Shown in pieces: positions 30,220 to 43,743 of a stretch of DNA of 64,000 nucleotides. Each line of letters starts with the position of its first letter. Positions within the stretch are counted from its first letter, which is position 1. Source of the DNA: Prinsepia uniflora (taxonomy: Eukaryota > Streptophyta > Magnoliopsida > Rosales > Rosaceae). The stretch is from the NCBI GenBank assembly GCA_032719365.1, contig CM064874.1, positions 27,948,716 to 28,012,715 of the forward strand, written 5' to 3'. The position numbers and the translations under genes are program-made. The notes beneath the pieces are model-generated. The model saw only the letters and a list, made by a program, of their open reading frames with translations. It did no database searches and was not told the DNA's origin.

Positions 30220-33155
30220 TGACAGGACTCATCCCAAATCCCTCCGGGATTAACGCGGGACATGTCTGCTCCTGTTTGACAAGAAGTGTCAGACAAGGGA
30301 TAATTCCAACCTTAGCCCCACTAGGGCTTCCAGAGTGTGCTAGGATCGGAGAAGGAGTATGATGTCTCGGTCTCTACTACAGCCCACATCCGCAATCAAT
30401 CTGAAGGGCATTAAAAACCATTCAAAATTGTGAGTGGACGAAACCAATAATTTTATAAAATCATTTCACAAGGAAGACATTTATGCCTTTCACTAAAAAA
30501 CATGCATGCATTCGAAAACCAATTATCAAACCATTTGTTAATAATTAAACCATTAGGGCCTTAGCCCAAAATCGTAAACCAAAGTATATGGGAACTCAGC
30601 CCAAAACCAATCAAGTAGGAACTCAGCCCAAAACCAAATCCGTAGGGACTCGGCCCAAATAAAATCACGTGGGTCTCAACCCAAATCTGATACATATGGG
30701 TCTCAGCCCAAAACCAATACACGTGGGTCTCAGCCTAAAACCAATCTTCCCAGATGTCACAATCCACACCACTGTCACGGTTCCAAGCTACGCGTGTTAC
30801 CCGGGGTCTCAATCCCAAGTCTCCCCATGGTCCACCAAGGTCAATGACCCGGAGATTAATGACCCTTCTTGGGGGAGGTTTTAACCTCTGGCAATCCTGC
30901 TCTTGAGTCACTATATGGACCGGTCGCTCCATGCAATGACCCATCACTAGCAATGCCTCGTGACTACTCCAGGATACTACGAGACGTTTGGAGGAGACAA
31001 CCCGCCACTCCAGGATACTACGAGATGTCTGGAGTGCAACCGTTCGTGAGGATGGTATACGGAAAACCATTTTACAAATCATCTCAAAACTGTTCAAAGG
31101 GTTACACCCGGGTTTTCCATAAAAGCACCGTAAATCCATTTATTCAAATCCATAAATCCATCTATGGGTCCCCGACCCGAAATCACGTTTATAAATCATA
31201 ACTAGACCTCATGCCTGAATTCGTAAACCAACGGGCCCCCTGCCCGATTGTATAACTCAAATGGGCTTCCAGCCCAATTTCTCATCAATTCAAATGGACT
31301 CCAAGTCCGATGGTTTCCAATAAAATGGGTCTTATGCCCGATTCCATATTTCTAAATCCAAAACCTTTCAAATTATAGTTCAACTAGGACTCGTGCCCGA
31401 ACCTCGATTTCACGCATACCCGTGAAATCCTCAAAACTGTAAACTATTCCCTCGGTTTCACGCCTCTCCGTGAAACCTTCGGAATCACATATAAAACGTG
31501 TAAAATATATGCACGTAGTACACTTGGTCGAAGTCCAAACATTATATAAAAATAGAAACCTCGAACTACGTGCAATGGTGCATTTTCCTCCGAAAATACC
31601 CAATAAATCATATTTAAATCACATGCACTCATGGAATCTCAAAACATATTCATTAAAGCATATAAAACAGTTATGCATTCATCAATTTAGAAATCAAGGT
31701 CCATTCATAGACTGTCCAAGATGAGCCTCGATACGCGCGCCATAAGCCTCTCCTAGGCCAATCACCAACTCTGGGATTCCCAAACCTGTCCAAACCATAC
31801 TAGAGGGTTACTAACTACTTCTATAACCTCTCATAAAAGCCCCCTAATTTTCCGGGATTTTTATCATATTTTAAACTCGATCCTAAACCTTCAGACATCC
31901 CGAACTATATCGAAACGATGTCCGATCGACTTCCAAACTTGTCCCAAAATGTTCGTTACATCGAATAGATTTTTTCACATGTTGGACAATTTTCCAAATA
32001 GTGCCCCACGTACCCCCAGGCGCCGCCCAAAGGCCCTGCGTGTAGGCCTCACGTGCCACTGCACAGTGTTGTCTTCTTCCTCGTGTGAACCGGTCTAACT
32101 GGTCCAGCCTGTCCAACCAAACCGGCGTGACCGCTTCAGTGCCATATTTTCCTATTTTTTTCATCCTTTTTCTTCCTTCTTTCCACCAATCCTTCCTAAT
32201 TTATCCGAGGGATTGTCTATGCAATCAAATTGAAGAAAACAATCCTAAAACCTATTGGTTCAATAGTCCATTTTAAGCTCAAAATTTCATTCCAAGTTAT
32301 GGGCACATCTAGAGATCAAAACTTCCTTCTAATGATCCCATTTAGTTTCTAGGAACCTTAAAAACATGGTTGGAGGTTCGATTCGAGCTTACCTAGCCAG
32401 AAACTGAATTCAGTGGTTGGCCACCGAAAATCTTTACCATCGTCTATTGGGCTACTCAGGTGTCCTCAGCCACCGTTTCCTGTACCATACAACTCGTACA
32501 ACCCCCACAACCATCATCCAATCATTAGAAGCATCCCCTAACGTTCAAATCAAAAATCATAAATTGAAATCAAACAGGGGTTTTCGGGTTTATCGGTTTC
32601 CCGTGGGTTCCTCCACCGCCTACGGCGGTCCTGCCATCGACCAACCATCATCAACTCACCCTCAGCCTCACTCTCTAGACCTCAACTAAATCAAATGGGG
32701 AAGGGGTCGATTTTGGGTTCATTGGGTTTGGTTGGATGAACACGGACAAAGGGGATGGATATGCATGTATGGGAAATGGTGGGCAATGGATGAATGACAC
32801 TTGTCATTCATCCATTGGGCTTGCCCCTAAATATCTGGGCCCACTGAATGACAAAGTCATCTCGTCTCGTAATATGTGCAATAGTTCCTCGGAACTTCCA
32901 TGAACCATAACTTTTTTGTCGAACGTCTGATTTCGACATGTCGCATATCCACGGAGTCGTATCGACCCGATCTACGTATCGGTCTTTGGACCTCGGGCAT
33001 CGGACCTCCCAGGTCAAAATTCAACTTTTTACCCTCATCTAAGGGCAAAATCATAATTTTGCCCTGAACGTCCGATAATCCTCGACTAATCCCCGATTAG
33101 CCTCACTAATTCATAATTAGTAATTAATCCTTAAAATTAGGGACGGGTTGTTACA
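30220..33155 (-). mobile_element. solo LTR, Tekay-type, minus strand
   Basis: On the plus strand it runs TGACAGGACTC to GGGTTGTTACA, 2936 bp. The flanks ATATG (30215-30219) and TTATG (33156-33160) match in four of five bases, a decayed duplication. The LTR has degenerate versions of the complementary arms: GTGAGTGGAC at 30430-30439 and GTCCATTCAT at 31699-31708. No primer site, polypurine tract or coding region is attached. Confidence 0.82.
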
Positions 33156-33229
33156 TTATGAATCCATTCAGCATCATTCCTCCTCCTAATCACTAATCTT
33201 TATTTAGATAATGTTTGGACTTGTTTCAG

Positions 33230-33303
33230 GACTTATTCAGAAATTTGATGCTCTTGGAAAATTGCTAGAAAACAAGTCCATCTTTGCCTCTGCCATCACA
33301 ACT
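33230..33303 (+). other. short exon-like open segment of unknown origin
   Basis: After TTGTTTCAG a frame reads LIQKFDALGKLLENKSIFASA and continues to the LTR start at 33304. It looks like the 5' part of an exon from a host gene or gene fragment cut by that LTR. I do not recognise it, and about 24 codons could be open by chance. Confidence 0.25.
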
Positions 33304-33741
33304 TGTGACAACTCGGAAATTCGAAAAAGGAATTTTCAAGAATTTGAAACGGAAATGACGATTTTACCTTTCGTTTAAGTGGTCAAAATTTGACATTTTG
33401 TTTGGAATACTTTTTGGACTTTTGTGAAGATCATTGCGTTGTTCTTAGAGTCCTGAATCCGTAGACAGACGGCACGTTAAAATTGAAGTTCGGATGGATT
33501 TGTTATGGGTCTAAAATGGACAAGGGCATTTTTTTTTAAATTTTGGACCAAGGGGTATTTTGGTCTTTTTATTGTTGTGCTGATTTATTAAGGGAGTGAC
33601 TCAACCTACTCATTTTGTGACACATGTCCTGCTTCAATTGAGATTATTGGCAGTTAGTTTTGTGTGCATGTTGTACTCGTGCAAACAAACCAAAAGAAAA
33701 ACCAAAATTGGCTTGGTTTTGATTAATCTCCATAGCAACCA
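33304..33741 (+). repeat. LTR fragment, older Tekay-type family, left part
   Basis: It starts TGTGACAACTCGG and contains the LTR landmark TGAATCCGTAGACAGACGGCACG. E2 interrupts it at 33742; the rest resumes at 43744. The last five bases AACCA are the left duplication of E2. Confidence 0.75.
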
Positions 33742-33874
33742 TGTAACACCCCGGAAATTCGAGGATTTTAATATTGTAATTTAATGTGTGAATTGACACT
33801 TTTACCCTTGTGATTGGTGTGGCCAAATTGTTGACTTTTTGATTGGTGGGTTAAATGGACTTTGACCTATGACC

Positions 33875-33896
33875 GTGACGTAGTTCGGGATGTCAC
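33875..33896 (+). promoter_or_regulatory. GTGACGT-N8 dyad, E2 5' LTR
   Basis: GTGACGT, eight bases, then ATGTCAC: one transition from perfect. Confidence 0.65.
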
Positions 33897-34844
33897 GAGT
33901 TCATAGACAGGTGGCACGTCCAATTCGGACGATCGGGGAAAAAGTTACGACTATCGGAAGTTCAGGGGCATTACCGTAATTTGGATGTTAAGGGCGAAAA
34001 TGTTGACTTTTTGTTTGACAACTAATTTTCACTCGACTCAAGGACCGTTAGGTAGGTCTCGACGTCCTGAGTCCGTAGACAGGTGGCACGCCGAAATCGG
34101 ACTTCGTACGCGGAAGTTATGGTCAGAAACGTGAAATCGGGAGGTTCGTGTCTCGGTTTTCGTGTCGAATATTTTATTCTGAAATTTCTGATTTGAGGAC
34201 ACCTGGTGAGTGACAAGTGTCACTCACCCATTGGCTATATTGGATCAGATCCACTATGGGTTTAAATACCATTAAAAACCAACTTTTAATTCCAGCCATT
34301 GATCTGAAACCCCCAGATCTGATCTCAGCCTTTGATCTCATCCTTGAGATCAAATCTGGACCATCCATTCCATTTGATCAGATTCCCTTCATTTCTATAT
34401 ATTTCTCACCCGAACCCACACACTGCCCATTTCATCGATCACACCCGCACTACACCCTGTCTCTGTGTCTGTGTGTTGCTGGACTCACGGGGAAGGACGG
34501 AGGCACGGCGGTGGACGGCTGCAGACGGGAACCTCTAGACTCTATTCACTTCTATGGACTGTTAGGAACCTGTAGAACTCAATTGCGTGACCGGAGGTGA
34601 CCTGAACGGAGTAAAAATGGCGACGGGAACCGGGTCAGTTCATCGAGGTAAGCCTTCGATCCTATCTGTGTTTATCGATTTTGATTCCATAGAACCCTTT
34701 CTGGGATTAAGACGAACATCTAGGAACAAACTAGGACTGAAATGGTTGAGAATTGAAGAAATGGTGACCGGGTCATGATCGCGGGTCTAATCGACCCGAG
34801 TTGCAGAAATACGGGTCAACCCGTCTGAGGACAGAGGTGATGAC

Positions 34845-35150
34845 GTGGCACTCTGTCAGACTGTCAGGTGACGTGGACCAACCGTGAGCCGACACGTGTC
34901 ACATGTCAGTGCACAGTCAGCACTGACATGTCAGTGACGTGGCCCAATCAAGGACTGCCACGTGTCACTGACATGTTAGTGACGTGGACCAGTGCCGTGC
35001 TGACACGTGTCACATGTCAGATCTGACACGTGGTCTGACAGATCAGTGAGGTGGACCAATCGGTTGTTGACACGTGGCACTGTCAGAGTCTGACATGTCA
35101 GACCTAACAGCTGTCAGATGACGTCAGGACGTCAGCAGGGACTGTTCCTG
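34845..35150 (+). promoter_or_regulatory. TGACGT/CACGTG palindrome cluster, E2 5' LTR
   Basis: This is the same arrangement as in E1: ACACGTGTCACATGTCAG, CTGACATGTCAGTGACGTGG and TGACACGTGG repeated through about 300 bp downstream of the TATA-like box. Confidence 0.65.
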
Positions 35151-35471
35151 CGTTGACCGACGTGTTGACTGGCGCGTGTGGGCACGTGTGAACAGTACTT
35201 TTGGTGGGACCACCACCATTCTTTAGGTTTCGACGATCCGGATCCAATGGCGGTGGTTTCGGGTCGATTGGAGATCATTAAGTTGGTCAAAATGAGGTTT
35301 ATTGCCTTGGAAAGTGTGTCCGGGCGGCTTTTTCGGACCGGTTTCGGTCTAGGGCTTCATGGTTAAATGTTAGGGGCTTGTATTGACCTTCATATATACT
35401 TTGGATATGACAGGGACTGTACAATTGTACCTGAACGAGGGTATACGTTCGGTTTTCAGCATGATTGTACT

Positions 35472-36136
35472 GTGAGTGGGCCCGATTTCATTAAACCCTT
35501 GCATGCTTAAATGCTTTCTGATTTACTTATATGTTCACATGCTGGAATCAATGAATGGTTTTGATGATATTGAAATTTCGGTTATGGCACGTTTCACGAT
35601 ATTTGGGCATGAGACCCGTTTGATGAAACGTAACGATCGGTTCAGATTTTACCTATGTATACATATATGTTTTGCATGTGGATATCAATAAAATGTATTT
35701 GGTACTGCACTGTATAGATCCTTCCATATTATATTGTCTCATTCGGATGAGGTACCCCGGAGAGGTCACGGACGTTTAGTACGTCCAGCGTCTATGACGC
35801 TAAGCATCGGGGATGCTGTAACCGAACAGGGTTCGGGGATTGAACTCGGAATTGAGACCCGAGTGGCACGCGTAGCCTTGTGATTGTGACCTTATTGGAC
35901 GTCAGGGACGTCAAACATCAGGGATGTCGGGATTGGAGTGTATAGTGCAGTGGCTAAAATTATGTTTACGGTTTTATTATATGCCTTATGGTTTATATTA
36001 TATGATTGATGGTTTTAAATTCGGTTGCATGCATGTTTGGAAAACGGAGGGGTAAATTATATGTATTACTTATCAAATGATTTTATAAACTTGAGTTTCG
36101 GTCCACTTACCCTTAATGTTTTGGTAACCCCTCCAG
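35472..36136 (+). other. intron-like segment with complementary ends, E2 5' LTR
   Basis: GTGAGTGGGC at the start can pair at all ten positions, two as G-U, with GTCCACTTAC at 36101-36110. The end is CCCCTCCAG before G; 665 nt. Confidence 0.5.
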
Positions 36137-36437
36137 GTCATGATACTGAGGTAGAGGAGGAACCTGAGGCTGAGGCATAGATCTACTTCTGCGTACCTGA
36201 ACCCCTGCTGGGTGGTTTACCCGCAGGTTTATGTTAATGTTGTGCTCGCAACTTGTAATTTTGGATTTCATCCTTTGTCTGACATCTGTTTAATTCGGAT
36301 TTGATGTATGACTTTAATTTGGTTATTTATGCATTTGATGTTTTGAGGTTAAAATTGGTATGAATTATTGGGTGTCAGACGGGAGCAGGGCACGTCCGCT
36401 TGTGGTCCCTGTGGGATCGGGGCGGGTCCTGTCAGCT

Positions 36438-36449
36438 TGGTATCAGAGC
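36438..36449 (+). promoter_or_regulatory. primer binding site of E2
   Basis: TGGTATCAGAGC, three bases after the LTR, is complementary to initiator Met-tRNA. Confidence 0.95.
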
Positions 36450-36565
36450 ACTAGGTTGTGGTCAGTACTAGGTTATGGTCAACATGCTAGACTAGCGATT
36501 AGTACTAGTTACTTTTCGACTTTTAAGAATATTGTTATCTGATCTATGCCTCTTGACAGTTGGTT

Positions 36566-39500
36566 ATGCCTCCTAGGAGAATTCCTCATACACGAACTGA
36601 CGAGGATCTGGAAAGGGAGATGGAATGCGCAAGCATTGAAAGGGCTCAACGTTTGGGAGCCACTCCTTTCTGCGGGGGATCAAACCCCGAGGATGCTCAC
36701 GGTTGAATCACCAAGTGGGAGAGGATCTTCTCGGTGATGCACTGCCCTCCGGGCGAACGAGTGACCTTGGCGGCCTTCTTACTGGAAGGAGGAGCCTACC
36801 AGTGGTGGCACGGACTCGAAATGTCTGGATGGTCTGTCCATACCACTACTTGGGAAGCTTTCCGTTCCCGATTTCTGGACCAGTACTACCCGCGATCTTT
36901 TCGCGCGACGCGGAAGGCGGAGTTCCTGAGGCTAGAGCAGGGGGATATGTCCGTTGCGGACTACGAGCAGACTTTCGGGAAACTATCCCGGTTCGCTGCA
37001 TCATTCGTGAGCACGGAGGAGGACAAATGCCAAAGCTTTGAGCTTAAACTCCGAGGGGAGATCCGGGCAAGTGTGACTGCTGCTACTCATGCTTCTCTGA
37101 GAGATTTGGTCGACGCTGCGGTGCGTGTCGAGGCGAGTATGGCGACTCACCAGACACAATAGCCATCGGGCGAGGGGCGACGTCAGGATCGCCCACATCG
37201 TGGGCCATCGGGCCAGAAGAACAACAAGGGAGGGGGCTACAGGGGAGCACCCTCATCCTTCAAGGGTCGTGGCTGGTCGGGTCGACGTGGAGGCTCTCAG
37301 GGCAGAGGATCTGGATACAACTCTGGGCAGCGCTTATCTTGGAGCGGTGCTTCTGGTGGGCATTCGGACAGGCCGAGGCCAGTTACCTGTTTTGCTTGCG
37401 GAGAGGAGGGCCACTATGCCTGTGATTGCCCGCAGTTGTCCAAGAACAACGACGCTGGGGGCTCTAGTGTGGTGCAAAGCACGGCTTTCCACACTAATGG
37501 AGGTCGTGGTCAGGGAAGTGACCGTGGTGCTGGGCGTGGCGCGCGCGGGCGCGCGCGGAACGGAGGGCCGAGGGCCCAAGTGTTTGCAATGACCCAGCAG
37601 CAGGCGAGGACTGCCCCATGCGTGGTTACAGGTACACTACATATCTTAAACCTTCTTGTACGTGTATTGATGGATGCGGGGGCTACACATTCTTTTATTT
37701 CGAAGAGTTGTGCTGGTATGCTTGATTGTGTGGTATCAGCCTTAGATTGCGAAATGGGTGTTGGCACCCCGATGGGCATCGTGTACCTTGTGAATCAGGT
37801 GATTCGGAGGTGCCCGGTAAGAATTGAGGATGTGGATTTATCAGCAGACTTAATTATTCTGGATATCCACGATTTCGATATAATCCTAGGGATGGATTGG
37901 CTATCGGAGCATGGATCGCTCATCGACTACTGTAGCAAGCAAGTGATTCTGCGGAGCCTGGGTTTGCCGGAGGTTATCTTTCAGGGGGAACGTGATGGTT
38001 CGCCTCCTGAAGTGATTTCGTCACTTACTGCTACCAAACTTCTACGGAAGGGATGCCAGTGTTATCTGGCGCAGGTTGTGTCGGAACAGGTTGATACTCC
38101 GGGTATCAACGAGATACCGGTGGTATGTGAGTTTCCGGATGTATTCCCGGAAGACTTACCTGGATTACCGCCATCGCGGGAGATCGAGTTTACTATTGAA
38201 CTACTCCCTGGTACCCGACCTATATCCCAGGCACCATACCGGATGGCGCCGGCCGAGTTACGAGAACTCAAGACTCAATTGCAGGAGTTGGTGGATTTGG
38301 GATATGTCCGACCGAGTACTTCACCGTGGGGAGCACCGGTGTTGTTCGTAAAGAAGAAGGAGGGGAGTCTCCGTTTGTGTATTGACTATCGACAACTCAA
38401 CAAGGTGACACTAAGGAACCAGTATCCTCTACCCAGGATCGATGACCTTTTTGACGAGTTGCAGGGAGCTCAGTGCTTCTCGAAAATTGATTTGCGGTCT
38501 AGGTATCACCAACTGAGGATTTCGGAGGAGGATATTCCGAAAACTGCTTTTCGAACCCGTTACGGACACTACGAGTTCCTTGTTATGGCTTTTGGCTTGA
38601 CGAATGCTCCGGCAGCATTCATGGATCTGATGAACCGGGTCTTCCGACCCTACCTGGATAAGTTCGTGATTGTGTTCATCGATGACATCTTGGTATACTC
38701 AAGGAGTGCTCGTGCACATGAGGAACATCTACGGATGGTCTTGGAGAAGCTGAGACAAGAACAGTTGTACGCCAAGCTGAGCAAGTGTCAGTTTTGGCTG
38801 AGCAGTATTGGTTTTCTGGGACACGTGATATTGACGGATGGAATTTGCGTGGATCCCTAGAAAACAGAAGCGGTGACCAACTGGGCTAGACCGACAACAG
38901 TGACCGAGGTGCGGAGTTTTGTCGGATTAGCGGGTTACTACCGGAGATTCGTGGAGGGTTTCTCCAAAATTGCTGCACCATTGACTCGTTTGACTCGGAA
39001 GGGAGTGAAGTTTATCTAGGACGAGCAGTGCGATCGGAGTTTTCAAGAGTTGAAAGATTGATTGACCACTGCACCTGTCCTTGCATTGTCGAATGACAGT
39101 GGAGAGTTTGTGGTCTTCAGTGATGCATCGCTGCAAGGTTTGGGCTGCGTGTTGATGCAGACTGGCAAGGTTATCGCATATGCATCCCGGCAGCTGAAGA
39201 CTCATGAGTTGAACTACCCTACCCATGATTTGGAGTTGGCGGCGGTGGTTCATGCTCTAAAAATCTGGAGACATTATCTGTTCGGCGCAACGTGTCGGAT
39301 ATACACCGACCACCAGAGTCTTAAATACCTATTCACTCAGAAGGAGCTTAACATGAGACAACGGAGATGGTTGGAGCTGCTGAAGGATTATGACTGTACG
39401 ATTGAGTACCATCCGGGTAAGGCCAATGTGGTGGCAGATGCACTCAGCAGGAAATCAGCGGGATCAATTGCACACCTGGGGATGGTGTACCTTCCTTTGC

Positions 39501-41011
39501 TGGTGGAACTCCGGAAGGCGGGAGTTATTTTGGGTACGGATGAGCAGGGAGCTTTGTTGGCCAGCTTCCATGTACGACCAGTACTAATTGATCGGATTAT
39601 CGAAGCACAACTTCAGGATCCGATACTCTGTATTTACAGAATTGAGGTCGATGCGGATGGGAGACAGGATTTCACCATCCGGGACGATGGAGCACTTGTG
39701 AAGTTGGGCCGTTTGTGTGTACCTGCAGTGGCAGAGTTACTGGCCGAGATTCTTGAGGAGGCCCATAGTTCAGCTTATGCTATGCATCCGGGAGGTACAA
39801 AGATGTACCGTACCCTCCGGAACCATTATTGGTGGCCAGGAATGAAGAAGGATATTGCTGAATTCGTGAGCAAATGCTTAACCTGTCAGCAGGTTAAGGC
39901 GGAACGGCAGAGACCTTATGGGGCTATGCAGCCACTTCCTATTCCCGAGTGGAAGTGGGATCACATCACCATGGACTTCGTCTTTAAGTTACCGAGGACT
40001 TAGAGTGGAGTTGACGGAGTATGGGTGATCGTGGACCGGCTAACCAAGTCAGCCCATTTCCTGCCAGTTCAGGAAACTTATAAACCTAACCGACTGGCTC
40101 AGTTGTTTGTGAAGGAAATCATACGATTGCATGGTACGCCAGAATCGATCGTGTCCGATCGTGATCCGCGTTTCACCTCCAGGTTCTGGCGGAGTTTGCA
40201 AGCTACTTTGGGAACAACCCTACGTTTCAGTACTGCTTTCCATCCTCAGACTGATGGACAGTCTGAAAGAACCATTCAGACCCTGGAGGACATGATGAGG
40301 TCCTGTGTGCTACAGTTTCAGGACTCTTGGGATACTCATTTGCCATTGATGGAATTCGCTTACAACAACAGCTATGAGGCAAGCATCTGGATGGCACCTT
40401 ATGAGGCACTGTATGGTCGACAGTGCAGGACACCTATCTGCTGGACGGAGGTAGGAGAGCAAGTGGTTGTAGGGCCGGAATTGATGGACTTAACCATGGA
40501 AGCTGTTCGAGTTATCAAGGAGAGATTGAAGGCGGCGCAGGATCGCCAAAAGAGTTATGCCGATCGACGGATTCGAGACCTGGAATTTGAAGTGGGAGAT
40601 TTTGTCTTCCTGAAGTTATCTCCGTGGAAAGGGATTATCCGCTTTGGTCGACGGGGGAAGCTGAGTCCGCGCTTTATCGGACCTTATGAGATCGTGGAAA
40701 GGATTGGCAGAGTTGCATACAGATTGGCACTACCTCCAGAACTATCTAGAGTTCACGATGTTTTCCACATATCGATGCTACGGAAGTACGTACATGATGC
40801 TTCGCATGTACTGGGGGAACAACCTGTCGAACTACGGGAGGATTTGAGCTTCGAAGAACAACCAGTACAGATCTTGGATCGGAAGGACAAGGTACTACGT
40901 CGGAAGACGATCCCTCTCGTGAAGATTCTCTGGAGAAACCAGAATGTGGAAGAAGCCACATGGGAGCCTGAGGCTCATATGCGAGAACAATTTCCTTATT
41001 TGTTTCTTTGA
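36566..41011 (+). pseudogene. Gag-Pol polyprotein of E2, six in-frame stops
   Basis: A single frame from ATG 36566 to TGA 41011 has no net frameshift but is stopped at 36704 (TGA), 37160 (TAG), 38858 (TAG), 39017 (TAG), 39059 (TGA) and 40001 (TAG). Gag has the WWHGLEMSGW core and an intact zinc knuckle CFACGEEGHYACDC near 37395. Protease DAGATHSF lies near 37674, RT FIDDILVYS near 38676, RNase H from about 39100, and the integrase catalytic core from about 39970, with MDFV, VSDRDPRF and QSERTIQ carrying the D, D and E. The tail holds a GPYEIVERIG segment and the chromodomain-like VKILWRN...EEATWEPE ending. All six stops can be explained by one C-to-T or G-to-A change from the E1 or E3 sequence. 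The stop at 40001 is shared with E1. Confidence 0.94.
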
Positions 41012-41033
41012 AATATCGGGACGAAATTTCTTA

Positions 41034-41045
41034 AGGGGGGAAGGT
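41034..41045 (+). promoter_or_regulatory. polypurine tract of E2
   Basis: AAGGGGGGAAGGT lies directly before the 3' LTR. Confidence 0.85.
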
Positions 41046-41178
41046 TATAACACCCCGGAAATTCTAGGATTTTAATATTGTAATTTAATGTGTGAATTGA
41101 CACTTTTACCCTTGTGATTGGTGTGGCCAAATTGTTTACTTTTTGATTGGTGGGTTAAATGGACTTTGACCTATGACC

Positions 41179-41200
41179 GTGACGTAGTTCGGGATGTCAC
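41179..41200 (+). promoter_or_regulatory. GTGACGT-N8 dyad, E2 3' LTR
   Basis: Same as in the 5' LTR: GTGACGT, eight bases, ATGTCAC. Confidence 0.65.
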
Positions 41201-42779
41201 GAGTTCATAGACAGGTGGCACGTCCAATTCGAACGATCGGGGAAAAAGTTACGACTATCGGAAGTTCAGGGGCATTACCGTAATTTGGACGTTAAGGGCG
41301 AAAATGTTGACTTTTCATTTGACAACTAATTTTCACTCGACTCAATGACCGTTAGGTAGGTCTCGACGTCCTGAGTCCGTAGACAGGTGGCACGCCGAAA
41401 TCGGACTTCGTACGAGGAAGTTATGGTCAGAAACGTGAAATCGGGAGGTTCGTGTCTCGATTTTCGTGTCGAATATTTTATTCTGAAATTTCTGATTTGA
41501 GGACACCTGGTGAGTGACAAGTGTCACTCACCCATTGGCTAGATTAGATCAGATCCACTATGGGTTTAAATACCATTAAAAACCAACTTTTAATTCCAGC
41601 CATTGATCTGAAACCCCCAGATCTGATCTCAGCCTTTGATCTCATCCTTGAGATCAAATCTGGACCATCCGTTCCATTTGATCAGATTCCCTCCATTTCT
41701 ATATATTTCTCACCCGAACCCACACACTGCCCATTTCATCGATCACACCCGCACTACACCCTGTCTCTGTGTCTGTGTGTTGCTGGACTCACGGGGAAGG
41801 ACGGAGGCACGGCGGTGGACGGCGGCAGACGGGAACCTCTAGACTCTATTCACTTCTATGGACTGTTAGGAACCTGTAGAACTCAATTACGTGACCGGAG
41901 GTGACCTGAACGGAGTATAAACGGTGACGGGAACCGGGTCTGTTCATCGAGGTAAGCCTTCGATCCTATCTGTGTTTATCGATTTTGATTCCATAGAACC
42001 TTTTCTGGGATTAAGACGAACATCTAGGAACAAACTAGGACTGAAATGGTTGAGAATTGAAGAAATGGTGACCGGGTCATGATCGCGGGTCTAATCGACC
42101 CGAGTTGCAGAAATACGGGTCAACCCGTCTGAGGACAGAGGTGATGACGTGGCACCATGTCAGACTATCAGGTGACGTGGACCAACCGTGAGCCGACACG
42201 TGTCACATGTCAGTGCACAGTCAGCACTGACATGTCAGTGACGTGGCCCAGTCAGGGACTGCCACGTGTCACTGACATGTCAGTGACGTGGACCAGTGCC
42301 GTGCTGACACGTGTCACATGTCAGATCTGACACGTGGCCTGACAGATCAGTGAGGTGGACCAATCGGGTGTTGACACGTGGCACTGTCAGAGTCTGACAT
42401 GTCAGACCTGACAGCTGTCAGATGACGTCAGCGATGACGTTAGTAGGGATTGTTCCTGCATTGACCGACGCGTTGACTAGCGCGTGTGGGCGTGTGTGAA
42501 CAGTACTTTTGGTGGGACCACCACCATTCTTTAGGTTTCGACGATCCGGATCCAATGGCGGTGGTTTCGGGTCGATCGGAGATCATTAAGTTGGTCAAAA
42601 TGAGGTTTATTGCCTTGGAAAGCGTGTCCGGGCGGCTTTTTCGGACCGGTTTCGGTCTAGGGTTTCATGGTTAAATGTTAGGGGTTTGTATTGACCTTCA
42701 TATATACTTTGGATATGACAGGGACTGTACAATTGTACCTGAACGAGGGTATACGTTCGGTTTTCAGCAGGATTGTACT

Positions 42780-43444
42780 GTGAGTGGGCCCGATTTCATT
42801 AAACCCTTGCATGCTTAAATGTTTTCTGATTTACTTATATGTTCAAATGCTGGAATCAATGAATGGTTTTGATGATATTGAAATTTCGGTTATGGCACGT
42901 TTCACAGTATTTGGGCATGCGACCCGTTTGATGAAACGTAACGATCGGTTCAGATTTTACCTATGTATACATATATGTTTTGCATGTGGATATCAATAAA
43001 ATGTATTTGGTACTGTACTGTATAGATCCTTCCATATTATATTGTCTCCTTCGGATGAGGTACCCCGGAGAGGTCACGGACGTTTAGTACGTCCAGCGTC
43101 TATGACGCTAAGCATCGGGGATGCTGTAACCGAACAGGGTTCGGGGATTGAACTCGGAATTGAGACCCGAGTGGCACGCGTATCCTTGTGATTGTGACCT
43201 TATTGGACGTCAGGGACGTCAGACATCAGGGATGTCTGGATTGGAGTGTATAGTGCAGTGGCTAAAATTATGTTTACGGTTTTATTATATGCCTTATGGT
43301 TTATATTATATGATTGATGGTTTTAAATTCGGTTGCATGCATGTTTGGAAAACGGAGGGGTAAATTATATGTATTACTTATCAAATGATTTTATAAACTT
43401 GAATTTCGATCCACTCACCCTTAATGTTTTGGTAACCCCTCCAG
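42780..43444 (+). other. intron-like segment with complementary ends, E2 3' LTR
   Basis: GTGAGTGGGC at the start pairs with ATCCACTCAC (9 of 10, one G-U) near 43409-43418. AATAAA lies inside at 42995-43000. The end is CCCCTCCAG. Confidence 0.5.
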
Positions 43445-43743
43445 GTCATGATACTGAGGTAGAGGAGGAACTTGAGGCTGAGGCATAGATCTACTTCTGC
43501 GTACCTGAACCCCTGCTGGGTGGTTTACCCGCAGGTTTATGTTAGAGTCGTGCTCGCAACTTGTAAATTTGGATTTCATCCCTTGTCTGACATCTGTTTA
43601 ATTCGGATTTGATGTATGACTTTAATTTGGTTATTTATGCATTTGATGTTTTGAGGTTAAAATTGGTATGAATTATTGGGTGTCAGACGGGAGCAGGGCA
43701 CGTCCCCTTGTGGTCCCTGTGGGATCGGGGCGGTGTCAAACCA

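Larger units (their letters stand above)
33742..36434 (+). repeat. 5' LTR of E2
   Basis: TGTAACACCCC to GGTCCTGTCA. TATATATT lies at 34396-34403, the palindrome cluster at about 34845-35150, AATAAA at 35687-35692. Confidence 0.95.
33742..43738 (+). mobile_element. Tekay-type chromovirus E2, complete but inactive
   Basis: This 9,997-bp element has a perfect duplication AACCA (33737-33741 and 43739-43743). Both LTRs are 2693 bp. It is the same family as E1 by LTR, primer site and proteins. The 3' LTR start has TATAAC instead of TGTAAC, and its end lacks four bases (GTCC) before TGTCA. About 12 differences in the first 518 LTR bases (about 2%) place it between E1 and E3 in age. It is inserted in an older plus-strand LTR. 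Confidence 0.95.
41046..43738 (+). repeat. 3' LTR of E2
   Basis: 2693 bp, starting TATAACACCCC (terminal TG mutated to TA) and ending GGGGCGGTGTCA. The end has lost GTCC relative to the 5' LTR. Confidence 0.95.
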
